NCBI GenBank assembly: GCA_017616555.1
Contig: JAFZXZ010000032.1
Location: forward strand, 365,862-429,861
Reading direction: 5' to 3'
Source of the DNA: a bacterium
Lineage (GTDB): Bacteria; Auribacterota; UBA3054
DNA: 64,000 nt
Position 1 is the stretch's first letter. The number at the start of each line of letters is the position of its first letter. A program made the position numbers and the translations under genes. Below the pieces are notes generated by a model. The model saw nothing but the letters and a program-made list of their open reading frames with translations, did not search any database and was not told where the DNA came from. Shown in pieces: positions 20,009 to 31,592 of this stretch.

Positions 20009-20293
20009 ATGAAAAAGATCAAACCTCTGAGTGATCACATTCTGGTCCAGCGCGTGGAATCCCTTTCCCAGAAAGGCGGCATCTTCATTCCTGAATCCGC
20101 CAAGGAAAAACCCCAGGAAGCGAAAGTGATCGCCGTGGGTCCCGGCAAGGTGGAAGACGGCAAGCGCGTCCCCTTGGAAGTCAAGGTGGGCGATCAAGTC
20201 CTTATCACCAAATACGGCGGAACCGAGATCACCTACAATGATGAGAAGTACATCATCCTCCGCGAGGAAGACGTCATCGCCGTCATCGACTAA
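20009..20293 (+). CDS. groES: Co-chaperonin GroES
   Basis: A 94-residue Hsp10 subunit forming the heptameric lid of GroEL. It has the typical start [14 protein letters not shown] and the mobile-loop region [21 protein letters not shown], followed by [14 protein letters not shown]. It ends [14 protein letters not shown]. It lies 34 bases after dnaK with AAGGAG upstream of ATG and 27 bases before groEL. The gap holds no CIRCE element. Confidence 0.98.
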   Translation: MKKIKPLSDHILVQRVESLSQKGGIFIPESAKEKPQEAKVIAVGPGKVEDGKRVPLEVKVGDQVLITKYGGTEITYNDEKYIILREEDVIAVID

Positions 20294-20308
20294 CTTTTGA
20301 AAATTTAA

Positions 20309-21943
<1,635 letters not shown>

Positions 21944-21966
21944 TCAGACGACTCATAAAGGCCAAT

Positions 21967-21996
21967 AAAAAGCGCGGGTGACCCCCGCGCTTTTTT
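21967..21996 (+). terminator. Intrinsic terminator after groEL
   Basis: A 12-base-pair stem (AAAAAGCGCGGG paired with CCCGCGCTTTTT), a 5-base loop TGACC and a T6 tract at 21991-21996. It separates groEL from the grpE promoter. Confidence 0.92.
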
Positions 21997-22007
21997 CATA
22001 GTAAATT

Positions 22008-22016
22008 TGCTATAAT
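22008..22016 (+). promoter_or_regulatory. Extended -10 promoter of grpE-dnaJ
   Basis: TGCTATAAT at 22008-22016 is a perfect extended -10 element. No good -35 is visible, because the spacing would place it in the terminator T-tract. The transcript start would be near 22023, about 33 bases before the ATG at 22056. Confidence 0.7.
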
Positions 22017-22055
22017 CATTAGATATCAATTTAAGTTATATCATTGAGAATAAGT

Positions 22056-22694
22056 ATGAACAGCGAAGAAAACGTATCTGAAGTCAACGAACAAAACGCT
22101 CCCCAGCCGAAGGACAAAAACATAAGGAGACTCAGCCCCAAAGAACTGAGGCGGAAGATCTCGCGTCTGCAGGCGAAACTGGACGAAGCGTTGAAGCTGG
22201 CCGCGGAATCCGAGGCGAACGCCAAGGAGCTCCAGCAGGCCAAGGAGAAGATCGCGGAACTCGAGAACGCCCGCCTCTACGACCAGGCGGAGGCCGAGAA
22301 CTACCGCAAGCGGGCCTTGAGGGAACGCAGCGAACTTTTGCGCTACAACGGCGAGAACGTTCTGAGGGACCTTCTGGAAGTGGCCGACAATTTCGACCGC
22401 GCCATCAAGCACGCCGATTCGGCCGACAAGGAAAGTTTGCTCTCCGGCTTTGCGATGATAAAGGACGGGCTGCATAAAATTTTAGGCAAATACGAAGTGA
22501 AAGCGATGCCGGGCGAAGGCGAAAAGTTCGACCCCAACATCCACGAAGCGCTGACGGTCTGCCCGGCTCCCGGCAAAGAGGACGGAACGATCCTGGCCGT
22601 CGAGCAGCAGGGCTATTACTTCAAGGACCATGTGCTCCGGCCCTCAAAGGTCGTGGTGGTGCAGAATCCCAAGGAAGAAAAGCAAGGTGAATAA
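22056..22694 (+). CDS. grpE: Nucleotide exchange factor GrpE
   Basis: A 212-residue nucleotide-exchange factor for DnaK. The N-terminal half is a long charged helix (a coiled coil, about residues 30-95). The C-terminal beta domain has the family motif NIHEALTVCPAPGKEDGTILAVEQQGYYFKDHVLRPSKV (signature split here only for reading). I chose ATG 22056 over the in-frame TTG 22044 because the promoter leaves room for either and ATG is the stronger start; the Shine-Dalgarno is poor for both. It has its own promoter after the groEL terminator, and dnaJ begins immediately after its stop. Confidence 0.95.
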   Translation: MNSEENVSEVNEQNAPQPKDKNIRRLSPKELRRKISRLQAKLDEALKLAAESEANAKELQQAKEKIAELENARLYDQAEAENYRKRALRERSELLRYNGENVLRDLLEVADNFDRAIKHADSADKESLLSGFAMIKDGLHKILGKYEVKAMPGEGEKFDPNIHEALTVCPAPGKEDGTILAVEQQGYYFKDHVLRPSKVVVVQNPKEEKQGE

Positions 22695-23822
22695 ATGAAC
22701 GACGAATATTACAAACTCCTGGAAGTGGAGAAGACAGCCACTCAGGAAGAGATAAAGAAAGCTTACCGCAAGATGGCCATGAAATATCACCCGGACCGCA
22801 ATCCGGGCGATAAGAAAGCCGAGGAGATGTTCAAGAAAGTAAGTGAGGCTTACGAGGTCTTGAGCGACCCAGCAAAGCGCCAGCAGTACGATCAGTTCGG
22901 CGCCGAAGGCATGAAGCAGCAGTTCGGACCCGGAGGCTTCCAGTGGTCGAACTTCTCGCACGCCCAGGACGCCGACTTCGGCGACATCTTCGGAAACTTG
23001 GGCGACCTTTTCGGCGGTTTGTTCGGCGGCGAAGCGCGCGCAACTAACCAGGGCGCCAGCCTGAGGGTGCGGGCGACCGTCACCTTCATGGAAGCCGTCA
23101 ACGGTACCGAGAAAGTCATAAGCATTACGAAGCCCGAACGCTGCCCCGTCTGCGGAGGATCAGGCAGCGAGCCGGGCTCTAAGACCGTCAATTGCCCGAA
23201 ATGCAAAGGCCTGGGCAGACTGAGGGTGCAGAGCTTTTTCGGCATCATGGAGCAGACCTGCCCCAACTGCGGAGGATCTGGCAAGGTGGCTGAGAAGCCC
23301 TGCCACGAATGCCGCGGCGAAGGCAGGGTAAAGCAGAGCAAGAAACTTTCCATCAAGATCCCTGCCGGCGTGGACGACGGTTCAAGGCTAAAGATGAGAG
23401 GACAAGGCGAAGCAGGCATAAAAGGCGGCCCCGCAGGCGACCTCTACATCGACATCCAGGTGAAGCCTCACGAGCTCTTCCAAAGGGAAGGCAACAACGT
23501 AATCTGTGAAGTTCCGATCTCGTTTCCGAAGGCGGCCCTTGGCTGCGAAGTGGAAGTGCCGACCGTCCAGGGTCAGATGACTTTGAAAGTGCCCGCGGGA
23601 ACGCAGAGCGGCAGGCTCTTCCGCATGAAGGGCAAAGGCATCAAGGACCTGAACGGCTACGTGGGCGACCACTACGTCAGGCTGATCGTCGAAACGCCGA
23701 CGAACCTCAGCAAAGACCAGATGGAAATGCTGAAGAAATTCGCCGAATCCTGCGGCGAGAAAGTCCATCCGGTGGCCGACGATTTCATGAGCAAAGTAAA
23801 GAGATTTTTAAGCAAGAAATAA
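22695..23822 (+). CDS. dnaJ: Chaperone DnaJ (Hsp40)
   Basis: A 375-residue type I J-protein that stimulates the DnaK ATPase. It has a J domain (1-68) with HPD in YHPDRNPG, then a Gly/Phe-rich region (GGLFGGE). The zinc-binding domain has four CxxCxGxG repeats: [24 protein letters not shown] and CHECRGEG. C-terminal substrate-binding domains follow from about residue 210. All canonical elements are intact. The ATG directly follows the grpE stop, so the two are translationally coupled; rsmE begins immediately after. Confidence 0.98.
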   Translation: MNDEYYKLLEVEKTATQEEIKKAYRKMAMKYHPDRNPGDKKAEEMFKKVSEAYEVLSDPAKRQQYDQFGAEGMKQQFGPGGFQWSNFSHAQDADFGDIFGNLGDLFGGLFGGEARATNQGASLRVRATVTFMEAVNGTEKVISITKPERCPVCGGSGSEPGSKTVNCPKCKGLGRLRVQSFFGIMEQTCPNCGGSGKVAEKPCHECRGEGRVKQSKKLSIKIPAGVDDGSRLKMRGQGEAGIKGGPAGDLYIDIQVKPHELFQREGNNVICEVPISFPKAALGCEVEVPTVQGQMTLKVPAGTQSGRLFRMKGKGIKDLNGYVGDHYVRLIVETPTNLSKDQMEMLKKFAESCGEKVHPVADDFMSKVKRFLSKK

Positions 23823-24533
23823 ATGTCCCTCATCCGTCTCCTGGTACCGTATCTGCCAAGCGTTGGCGAAAGGGCCCCTCTCGAGGAGGCCCAGTACCAT
23901 CACCTCATCAGGGTGAGAAGAAAGGAAGCTGGGGATAAGGTCATCATCCAGACTCCGGAAGGGGAAAGGGCCTTGGCGGAAGTCGGGTTTATTGACAAGA
24001 CGCCTTTCGTCGTCTGTTTGGAAAAAATGGAGGATGTGCCGGGCGTTCTGCCAATCAGGCTTTATCCGGCGCTCCTGCCGGACAGCACGTTCACGTTCCT
24101 CCTTCAGAAGGCGACGGAGATCGGCGTAAAAGAGATCACGCCGACCATTACCGAATTCACGGTCGCCAAAGTCGGCGACGAAGGGAAAAAGATGCTCCGC
24201 TGGCAGAAGGTTTGCGACGAAGCGGCCTGCCAGTGCGGGGGCGTGCCGGCCCGCGTCAATCCGCCTTTAAGTTTCAAAGAAGTTTTGGCAAAAGAAGCGA
24301 GCGGGCTGAGAATCTTGGCGGACGGTTCCGGCATTCAGCTGAAGGACCTTTCCGAAAGACCGGATTCCGTCGCTCTCCTAGTTGGGCCGGAAGGCGGACA
24401 TTCGCTCCGCGAAATGGACGAAGCAGTATCCGCAGGTTTTTTGAAGGTCGCTTTTCATCCTTTCATCATGCGGGCTGAGACGGCCGCCGTCGTCTGCTCC
24501 ACAATGCTGCAGCAGCGCTTTGGAGAACTGTAA
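23823..24533 (+). CDS. rsmE: 16S rRNA (uracil1498-N3)-methyltransferase RsmE
   Basis: A 236-residue SPOUT-class RNA methyltransferase that methylates N3 of U1498 in 16S rRNA using S-adenosylmethionine. An N-terminal PUA-like domain (QYHHLIRVRRKEAGDKV) precedes the knotted SAM-binding domain with FLLQKATEIGVKEI, LLVGPEGGHS and the closing MRAETAAVV. It follows dnaJ without a gap, an arrangement found in several bacterial phyla, and overlaps ispG by one base (TAATG). Confidence 0.95.
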   Translation: MSLIRLLVPYLPSVGERAPLEEAQYHHLIRVRRKEAGDKVIIQTPEGERALAEVGFIDKTPFVVCLEKMEDVPGVLPIRLYPALLPDSTFTFLLQKATEIGVKEITPTITEFTVAKVGDEGKKMLRWQKVCDEAACQCGGVPARVNPPLSFKEVLAKEASGLRILADGSGIQLKDLSERPDSVALLVGPEGGHSLREMDEAVSAGFLKVAFHPFIMRAETAAVVCSTMLQQRFGEL

Positions 24534-25621
24534 TGACGCGCCAGGTTAAAGTGAAAGATATTTTAATAGGCGGCGGCGCAGTGATTCCCGTCCAGTCGAT
24601 GCTGAACGTTCCGACGTCCGACAAAGCGGCCGCTTTAAGGCAGATCAAAAAGCTTGAGAAGGCGGGCTGCGACATCGTAAGATTGACCGTGAACGATGCG
24701 GCGGCTGCCAAGGCTTTGCCCGAGATCGTCGCGAAGTCTCCCGTTCCCCTTATCGCGGACATTCATTTCGATTACCGCTTGGCGCTCGCCTCCTTGGAAG
24801 CGGGAATAGCGAAACTGAGGATCAACCCCGGCAACATCGGCGACAGCAAGAGAGTTATGATCGTTGCGGAAGCGGCGGGTGAGAGAGGCGTTCCCATCAG
24901 GATTGGCGTAAATTCCGGAAGCCTGAGGGAGGACGTCAGGGAAAAAGTCCGTTCTGGCAAACTTTCTTTGGGACTCGCTATGGGGCGCCACGCTCTTGCC
25001 GAAGCGAAACTTCTGGAGAAATTCGGTTTCCGTGACATTGTTTTGAGCGTCAAGGCGACAAACGTGGCTGAGACCGTCAGGGCTTACGAATTTTTGCACG
25101 AGAATTGCGACTATCCTTTGCATATCGGAATAACGGAAGCGGGGACAGTCGAGGACGCGCTTTTGAAGTCGGGCGCCGGGCTGGGGCATTTGCTTCTTAA
25201 CGGCATCGGCGACACTTTGAGGATCTCGATCACCGGTCCCGTGGAAAAGGAGGCCGTTGCCGGCAGGAAGCTTCTGCAGTTTCTGGGCCTCAGGCCATAC
25301 GGCCCGGAAGTGGTCAGCTGCCCGACTTGCGGCCGGACTCAGGTCGCTTTGGAAAAAGTGGCCGAGAAAGTGGGACGCGCACTGAGAGCCGACAAGGAAC
25401 TGCGCGCTTTTGACTGCAAGGTCGCCGTAATGGGCTGCGTCGTCAACGGGCCGGGCGAAGCCTCAGCCGCTGACGCCGGATTAGCCGGAGGCAAAGGCTA
25501 CTTTTTGCTCTTCTCAAAAGGCAAGGCCCAAAGAAGGGTAGATCCCGAAAATGCGGTCGAAGCGCTTCTGGCTGAGCTCAGGGCGCTAAAAAATACGAAA
25601 AAGGCTAAAATAAATAAATAA
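24533..25621 (+). CDS. ispG: 4-hydroxy-3-methylbut-2-en-1-yl diphosphate synthase IspG
   Basis: A 362-residue iron-sulfur enzyme of the non-mevalonate (MEP) isoprenoid pathway. It converts 2-C-methylerythritol 2,4-cyclodiphosphate to HMBPP. The TIM-barrel part shows IPVQSMLNVPTSD, LIADIHFDYRLAL and LRINPGNIGD. The 4Fe-4S ligands are in CPTCGRTQ and GCVVNGPGEA near the C-terminus. This is the short two-domain form, without the large insertion reported for some plant, chlamydial and spirochaete homologues. The start codon overlaps the rsmE stop. Confidence 0.97.
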   Translation: MTRQVKVKDILIGGGAVIPVQSMLNVPTSDKAAALRQIKKLEKAGCDIVRLTVNDAAAAKALPEIVAKSPVPLIADIHFDYRLALASLEAGIAKLRINPGNIGDSKRVMIVAEAAGERGVPIRIGVNSGSLREDVREKVRSGKLSLGLAMGRHALAEAKLLEKFGFRDIVLSVKATNVAETVRAYEFLHENCDYPLHIGITEAGTVEDALLKSGAGLGHLLLNGIGDTLRISITGPVEKEAVAGRKLLQFLGLRPYGPEVVSCPTCGRTQVALEKVAEKVGRALRADKELRAFDCKVAVMGCVVNGPGEASAADAGLAGGKGYFLLFSKGKAQRRVDPENAVEALLAELRALKNTKKAKINK

Positions 25622-25655
25622 AATAATATTCACGTTAAAACACGAGGAAGCATTT

Positions 25656-26222
25656 ATGGACGTCATCGCCACTTTTTTGAAATGCGAAGCGCTATTGGAA
25701 GGCCACTTCATCCTGAGCTCCGGCTTGCACAGCAACCGCTACCTGCAGTGCGCCAAGATCCTTCAGTATCCCAAGATCGCTGAGGAACTGGGTGCGGCTA
25801 TTGCGAAGAAATTCTCCGATATGCAAATAGACGTGGTGGTAGGCCCCGCCATGGGCGGCGTCATCATCGCCCAGGAAGTCGCTAGGGCTATCGGCTGCCG
25901 CTCCATCTTCTCCGAAAGGGAAAACGGCGCGATGACTTTGAGGCGCGGCTTTACGGTGAAAGAGGGCGAGCGCGTCCTCATATGCGAGGACGTCTGCACG
26001 ACGGGCGGCTCCGCCAAAGAAGTCGGCGCCATGCTGAGAGCTAAGGGCGCCAACGTCGTCGGCTACACTTCCATCATCGACAGAAGCGGCGGCAAAGTTC
26101 AGTTCGACGCTCCGTACCGCGCCCTGGAAACGCTGACGGTGGAAACTTACGATCCCAGCGATTGTCCTCTTTGCAAAGCTGGGACCACGGCGGTCAAACC
26201 AGGAAGCCACGGTTTGAAATAA
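25656..26222 (+). CDS. pyrE: Orotate phosphoribosyltransferase
   Basis: A 188-residue enzyme of pyrimidine synthesis that joins orotate and PRPP to give OMP. The PRPP-binding motif is VLICEDVCTTGGSAKEV (about 107-123). VVVGPAMGGVIIAQEVAR and FSERENGAMTLRRGF are characteristic of PyrE. A small Cys pair near the C-terminus (CPLCKAG) is an extra feature that could bind metal. GAGGAAG precedes the ATG. No other pyr gene is nearby; argS follows after 8 bases. Confidence 0.94.
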   Translation: MDVIATFLKCEALLEGHFILSSGLHSNRYLQCAKILQYPKIAEELGAAIAKKFSDMQIDVVVGPAMGGVIIAQEVARAIGCRSIFSERENGAMTLRRGFTVKEGERVLICEDVCTTGGSAKEVGAMLRAKGANVVGYTSIIDRSGGKVQFDAPYRALETLTVETYDPSDCPLCKAGTTAVKPGSHGLK

Positions 26223-26230
26223 GGAATCTT

Positions 26231-27880
26231 ATGCAGGAAAAAATAAAAACACTTTTAGAGCAGGCAAGGGAAGCCACAGCTAAAGCGGAAGGCGTGGAAG
26301 CGACTTTCCCGCCCGTTGTCATCACGGTCCCCAAGGACACGACGCACGGCAACTTCACGACCAACGCCGCCCTTATATCGAGCAAAGCGTTTAAGCAATC
26401 TCCGGCCGTTCTGGCCGGAAAACTGGTTGAATATTGCAACGCGAACTGCGGAAGCGACCTTTCCTTTGAAGTCGCCGGCCCTGGCTTTATCAACGTTAAG
26501 CTTTTGGGAGACGCCAAGAGCTCGGCCTTCATGGCGCTCTTCAATAGCGGCGAAAGCATTGGCCTCTCCGACATCGGCAAAGGAAAGACTGTGGACGTGG
26601 AGTACGTCTCCGCCAATCCCACCGGACCTTTGACGGTAGGACACGGCCGCAACGCCGCGGTCGGCGACGTCATCTCGCGCCTCTTTTCGGCGGTCGGCTA
26701 CGACGTCACGAAAGAGTATTACTTCAACGACGCCGGAAACCAGATGAACGTGCTGGCCCGCTCCGTCAGGTGCCGCTACCGCCAGCTGCTTGGAATGGAC
26801 GAACAGCTGGAGGAGAACGGCTACCAGGGCGAATACATCGTTGACATCGCAAAAGAAGTGCTGAAAGATTTCGGCGATTCCTTAAAAGACACAGACGAAC
26901 TGAAGACCTTCAAGGAATACGCCGTGAGGGCGACCTTTGCGATGATAAAGGACAGCCTTAAGAAAATGCGCGTCAACCACGACGTCTATTTCAACGAGCA
27001 CAGCCTCTACGACTCCGGCCGCATCAAAGAGACGCTGGACCTCATCGCCGCGAAAGGCTTGAGCTATGAAAAGGACGGCGCCGTCTGGTACAAGGCCAGT
27101 CAGTTCGGCGCGGAGAAAGACCGCGCGCTCGTCAAGTCGAGCGGCGAGCCGACCTACAGGCTGCCCGACATCGCTTACCACAGGGACAAGTTCGAGCGCG
27201 GCTTTGACCGCATCGTGGACATTTTCGGCGCGGACCACATCGCGCAGTACCCGGACGTTTTGTCCTGCCTGAAGGCCCTTGGCTACGACGTGGACAAAGT
27301 GACGGTCGCGATCTACCAGTTCGTTACGCTTCTAAGTAACGGCGAAGCTGTCAAGATGTCCACCAGGAAAGCGAACTACGTGACCTTAGACGAACTGATG
27401 GACGACGTGGGCGTGGACGCCGTGAGATATTTCTTCGTTATGAGAAGACTGGGAAGCCATCTGGAGTTCGATCTGGCGCTGGCTAAAAAGCAGTCGCCGG
27501 ACAACCCGGTCTTCTACATCCAGTACGCTTACGCCAGGATCGCCTCCATCTTCCGCAAGGCGGAAGTGACGGCGGAATCCCTTACGCAAAAAGAGATCAA
27601 AGCGGATCTTTTGACCGATCCTTCCGAGCAGGAGCTCATAAAGCTTCTTGGCACGATGAAGGACACAGTCGAGAAAGCTGCTGAGCTTTGCGAGCCGCAC
27701 AGGCTCACCGGCTACCTGGAAAAACTGGCGGAGGCTTTCCACCATTACTACAACGCCGCCCAGATCCTTGTCGAGGACAAAGATCTCTGCACGGCGAGAC
27801 TGGCTCTTCTGTCCGTCGTTAGGAACGCTATCAAATGCGGGCTCGACATCCTCGGGATCTCCGCTCCGGAAAAAATGTAA
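26231..27880 (+). CDS. argS: Arginyl-tRNA synthetase
   Basis: A 549-residue class I aminoacyl-tRNA synthetase charging tRNA-Arg. An N-terminal additional domain (1-110) precedes the HIGH-type motif, here GPLTVGHGRNAAVGD. The KMSKS equivalent is VKMSTRKANYVTLDEL. The C-terminal anticodon-binding DALR domain has YAYARIASIFRK and ends near LDILGI. I chose ATG 26231, which follows AAGGAATCTT, rather than an upstream in-frame start inside pyrE, because homologues begin here and the upstream part has no ArgS similarity. Confidence 0.97.
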   Translation: MQEKIKTLLEQAREATAKAEGVEATFPPVVITVPKDTTHGNFTTNAALISSKAFKQSPAVLAGKLVEYCNANCGSDLSFEVAGPGFINVKLLGDAKSSAFMALFNSGESIGLSDIGKGKTVDVEYVSANPTGPLTVGHGRNAAVGDVISRLFSAVGYDVTKEYYFNDAGNQMNVLARSVRCRYRQLLGMDEQLEENGYQGEYIVDIAKEVLKDFGDSLKDTDELKTFKEYAVRATFAMIKDSLKKMRVNHDVYFNEHSLYDSGRIKETLDLIAAKGLSYEKDGAVWYKASQFGAEKDRALVKSSGEPTYRLPDIAYHRDKFERGFDRIVDIFGADHIAQYPDVLSCLKALGYDVDKVTVAIYQFVTLLSNGEAVKMSTRKANYVTLDELMDDVGVDAVRYFFVMRRLGSHLEFDLALAKKQSPDNPVFYIQYAYARIASIFRKAEVTAESLTQKEIKADLLTDPSEQELIKLLGTMKDTVEKAAELCEPHRLTGYLEKLAEAFHHYYNAAQILVEDKDLCTARLALLSVVRNAIKCGLDILGISAPEKM

Positions 27881-27902
27881 ATAAAAAATTAAGGAAAATC
27901 TT

Positions 27903-28769
27903 ATGGAAACTGTAAAGATCAATGAATATCCTCTTCTGAAGACCGGCAAAGTCAGGGAAGTTTACGACCTCGGCGACAATCTGCTCTTCGTGGCGACCGA
28001 CCGCATCTCGGCTTTCGACTCCATTCTGCCGACTCTCATTCCGGACAAAGGCAAAGTTTTGGCGGGACTCTCCGAGTTCTGGTTCTCGTTTTTCGGCGAC
28101 AAGGTCAAGAACCATTACGTCACGGGCGACGTTTGCAAGATGTACCCGAAGCTGGCTCCCTACAAGGAATACCTTGACGGCCGCGCCATGGTCGTAAAGA
28201 AAGCCAAGATCTTCCCGGTGGAGTGCGTCGTGAGAGGCTATCTCGCGGGAAGCGCTTTCGCCGAGTACAAGAAGTCCGGCACGGTCTGCGGCAAGAAGAT
28301 GCCGGAAGGCCTCATTGAATGCTCCGAACTGCCCGAGCCGATCTTCACGCCTTCCACCAAGGCGGACGCCGGCCACGACGAGAACATCGACTTCGACCGC
28401 ATGGCGGACATCGTCGGCTTCGAGGCCGCGAGCCAGCTTAGAGATCTGTCCTTGTACATCTACTCCCGCGCCAGCGCCTACGCCAAGGAAAAAGGCATCA
28501 TAATCGCCGACACGAAATTTGAGTTCGGCGTCTGCGACGGCGAGATCATCCTTTGCGACGAAGTCCTTACTCCGGACTCCTCGCGCTTCTGGCCCGCCGA
28601 TCAGTACTGCCCAGGCAAATCCCAGCCTTCTTTCGACAAGCAGTACGTCCGCGATTACCTCAATGCGATAAAGTGGAACCACGAGCCGCCCGCTCCTCCC
28701 TTGCCGCCCGAAGTCGTCACTGAGACCAGGAACAAGTACATGAAGGCTTTGGAACTTTTGAGCAAGTAA
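27903..28769 (+). CDS. purC: Phosphoribosylaminoimidazole-succinocarboxamide synthase
   Basis: A 288-residue SAICAR synthetase of purine synthesis that ligates aspartate to CAIR with ATP. Recognised from KTGKVREVYDLGDNLLFVATDRISAFD at the N-terminus, VECVVRGYLAGSAF in the middle, and DTKFEFG with DEVLTPDSSRFWP later. The length fits the long monofunctional (eukaryote-like) form. AAGGAAA lies upstream of the ATG. The gene sits 22 bases after argS and one base before ftsH. Confidence 0.96.
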   Translation: METVKINEYPLLKTGKVREVYDLGDNLLFVATDRISAFDSILPTLIPDKGKVLAGLSEFWFSFFGDKVKNHYVTGDVCKMYPKLAPYKEYLDGRAMVVKKAKIFPVECVVRGYLAGSAFAEYKKSGTVCGKKMPEGLIECSELPEPIFTPSTKADAGHDENIDFDRMADIVGFEAASQLRDLSLYIYSRASAYAKEKGIIIADTKFEFGVCDGEIILCDEVLTPDSSRFWPADQYCPGKSQPSFDKQYVRDYLNAIKWNHEPPAPPLPPEVVTETRNKYMKALELLSK

Positions 28770-28770
28770 T

Positions 28771-30756
28771 ATGGGAGAAGGAAAGAAAAAAAGACCGGGA
28801 GGCGGTTTCGCAGCCTGGAGGCCGAGCCTGATCTGGATCGCCGTTTTGGTTGGCGTGATGCTGCTCTTACAGCGTTTCGGCATGGGCGGCGCCGGAGCGG
28901 TGACGCTCTCCACTTCCGAATTTGACGAAGTCATCGCTTTGGGCTGCGTGAAGTCCGTAGTCGCCAGGGAAGGCAGCGTGAACGTCACCGGCGAACTGGA
29001 CGTCAAGGAGATCGGCGAGCTTCCGGAAGGGCTTAAGAAGCAGCTGGCGGAGATGCCGCAGGGAACGAAGAGCGTGACCTTCAAGACGACGGTCACTAAC
29101 AATCCCGAAGTGGAAGCGGAAAGGATCCGCGCGATGAAAGAAAAGGGCGTGGACTACACGCAAAAGGAAGCCCCGAAGTGGGGCCTGGTCTCTTTCATAC
29201 TTCCCATCGTCCTGCTTTTCGCCCTCGGCTACTTCTTCTTCAATAGGATGGCCCGCAACAACATGGGCATGGCTCAGGATTTCGGCCGCAGCCGCGCCAG
29301 GAAGAGCGATCCCGGAGAACTGAAGATCACCTTCGAGGACGTGGCGGGCTGCCAGGAAGCGAAAGAAGAGACCAAAGAGCTTATCGATTACTTAAAGGAT
29401 CCCGATAAATTCACACGAATCGGCGCGCGCATTCCCAGGGGCGTTATCTTGGTCGGGCCTCCGGGCACAGGAAAGACGCTTATAGCAAAAGCCATCGCCG
29501 GCGAAGCGGGCGTGCCTTTCTTCTCGATCACGGGCTCCGACTTTGTCGAGATGTTCGTGGGCGTGGGCGCCGCCAGGGTCAGAGACCTTTTCGATACGGG
29601 CCGCGCCAACGCGCCCTGCATCATCTTCATTGACGAGATCGACGCGGTCGGGCGCCACAGAGGCTCGGGCCTTGGCAACGGCAACGACGAAAGGGAACAG
29701 ACTTTGAACGCGCTTTTGGTCGGCATGGACGGCTTTGAGCAGAACGACGGCGTCATCATCATCGCCGCCACCAACAGGCCGGACGTTCTGGATCCGGCGC
29801 TGCTTAGGCCGGGCCGTTTCGACCGCCAGGTCATTCTTGACATTCCCGACCTCAAGGGACGCGAGGCGATTCTAAAAGTCCATGCGAAGAAGGTCAAACT
29901 GGCCGCCGACGTCGATCTTTCAAGCGTGGCGAAGCAGACGCCTGGCCTTTCCGGCGCCGAGCTTGAAAACATCGTGAACGAAGCGGCCATCTGGGCCGCC
30001 AGGCAGAACCACGAAGAAGTTACGATGGCGGACTTCGAGGCCGCCAGAGACAAGGTCTGCTTCGGCAGGGAACGAAAGAGCCTAGCGTTGGATGAGAAAG
30101 ACCGGAAGATCACGGCGGTGCACGAGAGCGGACATGCCATTGTCATGGCTTTGTCCGACAAGGGCGACCCGGTGCACAAGGTCACGATCATTCCGAGAGG
30201 CCAGGCTTTGGGCGCCACTTTCTCTATGCCTGAAAAAGACAGGATGCACCGCTCGAAAGCCGAGCTTGAAGACATTCTCGTTTCCCTTTACGCCGGGCGC
30301 GTGGCCGAGGAGATCGTCTTCGGCGACATCACGGCTGGCGCGAGCAACGACATCAAGCGCGCGACTGAGATCGCGCGGCGCATGGTCTGCGAGTGGGGCA
30401 TGAGCGACAAGCTTTCGCCCCGCGTTTACGGGCAAAGGGAGGAAACGCTTTTCCTGGGACGCGAGGTTAGCCGCCAGGTCGATTACAGCGACGAGACCGC
30501 GAATCTCATAGACAGCGAGATCAACGCTTTCATTCTGAAGGCCAAGTCGGAAGCCAAGCGCATCTTAACTGAGCACCGCGAAGCGCTGGACAAACTTTCA
30601 GAAGCGCTTTTGAAATACGAGACGCTGGAAGGCTCCGAAGTCAAAGACATCATAGAGGGCCGCGAACTGGAGCGCGAAAAGCAGGAGCAGCCTCCTGAGC
30701 AAGCGCCAAATGAACCGGCTGAACCAACGGAACCCAAGGAGAGCGGAGGAGAGTAA
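28771..30756 (+). CDS. ftsH: ATP-dependent zinc metalloprotease FtsH
   Basis: A 661-residue membrane-bound AAA+ protease that degrades misfolded membrane and selected cytosolic proteins. Transmembrane segments lie near residues 15-35 and 130-152, flanking a periplasmic domain. The AAA domain has Walker A GPPGTGKT, Walker [13 protein letters not shown] and the second-region-of-homology [20 protein letters not shown]. The M41 zinc motif is HESGHAIV; most homologues have HEAGHA, and the Ala-to-Ser change is mild. The C-terminal tail is Pro/Glu-rich. It lies one base after purC, and its stop overlaps the folP start (TAATG). Confidence 0.97.
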   Translation: MGEGKKKRPGGGFAAWRPSLIWIAVLVGVMLLLQRFGMGGAGAVTLSTSEFDEVIALGCVKSVVAREGSVNVTGELDVKEIGELPEGLKKQLAEMPQGTKSVTFKTTVTNNPEVEAERIRAMKEKGVDYTQKEAPKWGLVSFILPIVLLFALGYFFFNRMARNNMGMAQDFGRSRARKSDPGELKITFEDVAGCQEAKEETKELIDYLKDPDKFTRIGARIPRGVILVGPPGTGKTLIAKAIAGEAGVPFFSITGSDFVEMFVGVGAARVRDLFDTGRANAPCIIFIDEIDAVGRHRGSGLGNGNDEREQTLNALLVGMDGFEQNDGVIIIAATNRPDVLDPALLRPGRFDRQVILDIPDLKGREAILKVHAKKVKLAADVDLSSVAKQTPGLSGAELENIVNEAAIWAARQNHEEVTMADFEAARDKVCFGRERKSLALDEKDRKITAVHESGHAIVMALSDKGDPVHKVTIIPRGQALGATFSMPEKDRMHRSKAELEDILVSLYAGRVAEEIVFGDITAGASNDIKRATEIARRMVCEWGMSDKLSPRVYGQREETLFLGREVSRQVDYSDETANLIDSEINAFILKAKSEAKRILTEHREALDKLSEALLKYETLEGSEVKDIIEGRELEREKQEQPPEQAPNEPAEPTEPKESGGE

Positions 30757-31592
30757 TGCGAGGTTTCAGTTGGCGCTTAAAGGGAAAGGACGTAAAATTT
30801 GAACGTCCCCTGATCGTCGGGATCTTAAATCTGACGCCGGATTCCTTTTACGCCAACAGCCGCAATACGACTCCGGAAGCGGCTCTCGAAAGAGCAAAAT
30901 CTTTGATAAATGACGGCGCCGATATGCTTGATCTGGGCGCCGAATCGACGCGTCCCGGCTCCGCTCTTATAGACGAAGCGGAGGAGGGGAGAAGGCTTTT
31001 CCCGGCTCTTGAAATGATCAAGGAAGCCGTCCCGGACATTTTGCTCTCCATCGACACCAGAAGAGCGAATATTGCCGAGAAAGCGCTTGCAATGGGCGCC
31101 GACGTCATCAATGATGTCTCCGCGCTTAGTGACGCAAAAATGGCGTCCGTCGCAGCCAAATCGGGCGCCGGTTTTATATTGATGCATTCACCCAAGGATC
31201 TTGCCAGCGGGCAGAACACGGATATCAAAACATCTGAAGTCGAGGCGTTCCTTAAAGAAAAAACTGCGGAATTGTTAAAGGCCGGTCTTTCCATCGACTG
31301 CATCGCTTGGGACCCTGGCCTCGGCTTCGGAAAGACTATGGAAGCCAACTGGCGTCTCACTGAGGAGCTTGACAAACTTTCCGCTCCGGGCGGCCGCATT
31401 ATGTTCGGTGCCTCGAGGAAGCGTTTCACCAGGCCCAATCCTGCGATGCCGGAAAGCGAGAGCAATTCCGGATTACCGGGAACGATAAGGGCGAACCGCA
31501 TCGCGCTCGCAAAAGGAGCGACGCTTCTGAGAGTCCACGACGTCAAAGAAGCGCGCGATCTGCTGAGAGAAGGAGAATCGTATGCCTCCTGA
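30756..31592 (+). CDS. folP: Dihydropteroate synthase
   Basis: A 278-residue TIM-barrel folate enzyme condensing p-aminobenzoate with 6-hydroxymethyl-dihydropterin diphosphate. Diagnostic motifs are GILNLTPDSFYAN, DMLDLGAESTRPGS, SIDTRRANIAEKAL and INDVSAL, with AWDPGLGFGKTMEANW later. The pairing of ftsH with folP is common in bacterial genomes. The start overlaps ftsH, and the end overlaps the transporter permease by 11 bases. Confidence 0.95.
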   Translation: MRGFSWRLKGKDVKFERPLIVGILNLTPDSFYANSRNTTPEAALERAKSLINDGADMLDLGAESTRPGSALIDEAEEGRRLFPALEMIKEAVPDILLSIDTRRANIAEKALAMGADVINDVSALSDAKMASVAAKSGAGFILMHSPKDLASGQNTDIKTSEVEAFLKEKTAELLKAGLSIDCIAWDPGLGFGKTMEANWRLTEELDKLSAPGGRIMFGASRKRFTRPNPAMPESESNSGLPGTIRANRIALAKGATLLRVHDVKEARDLLREGESYAS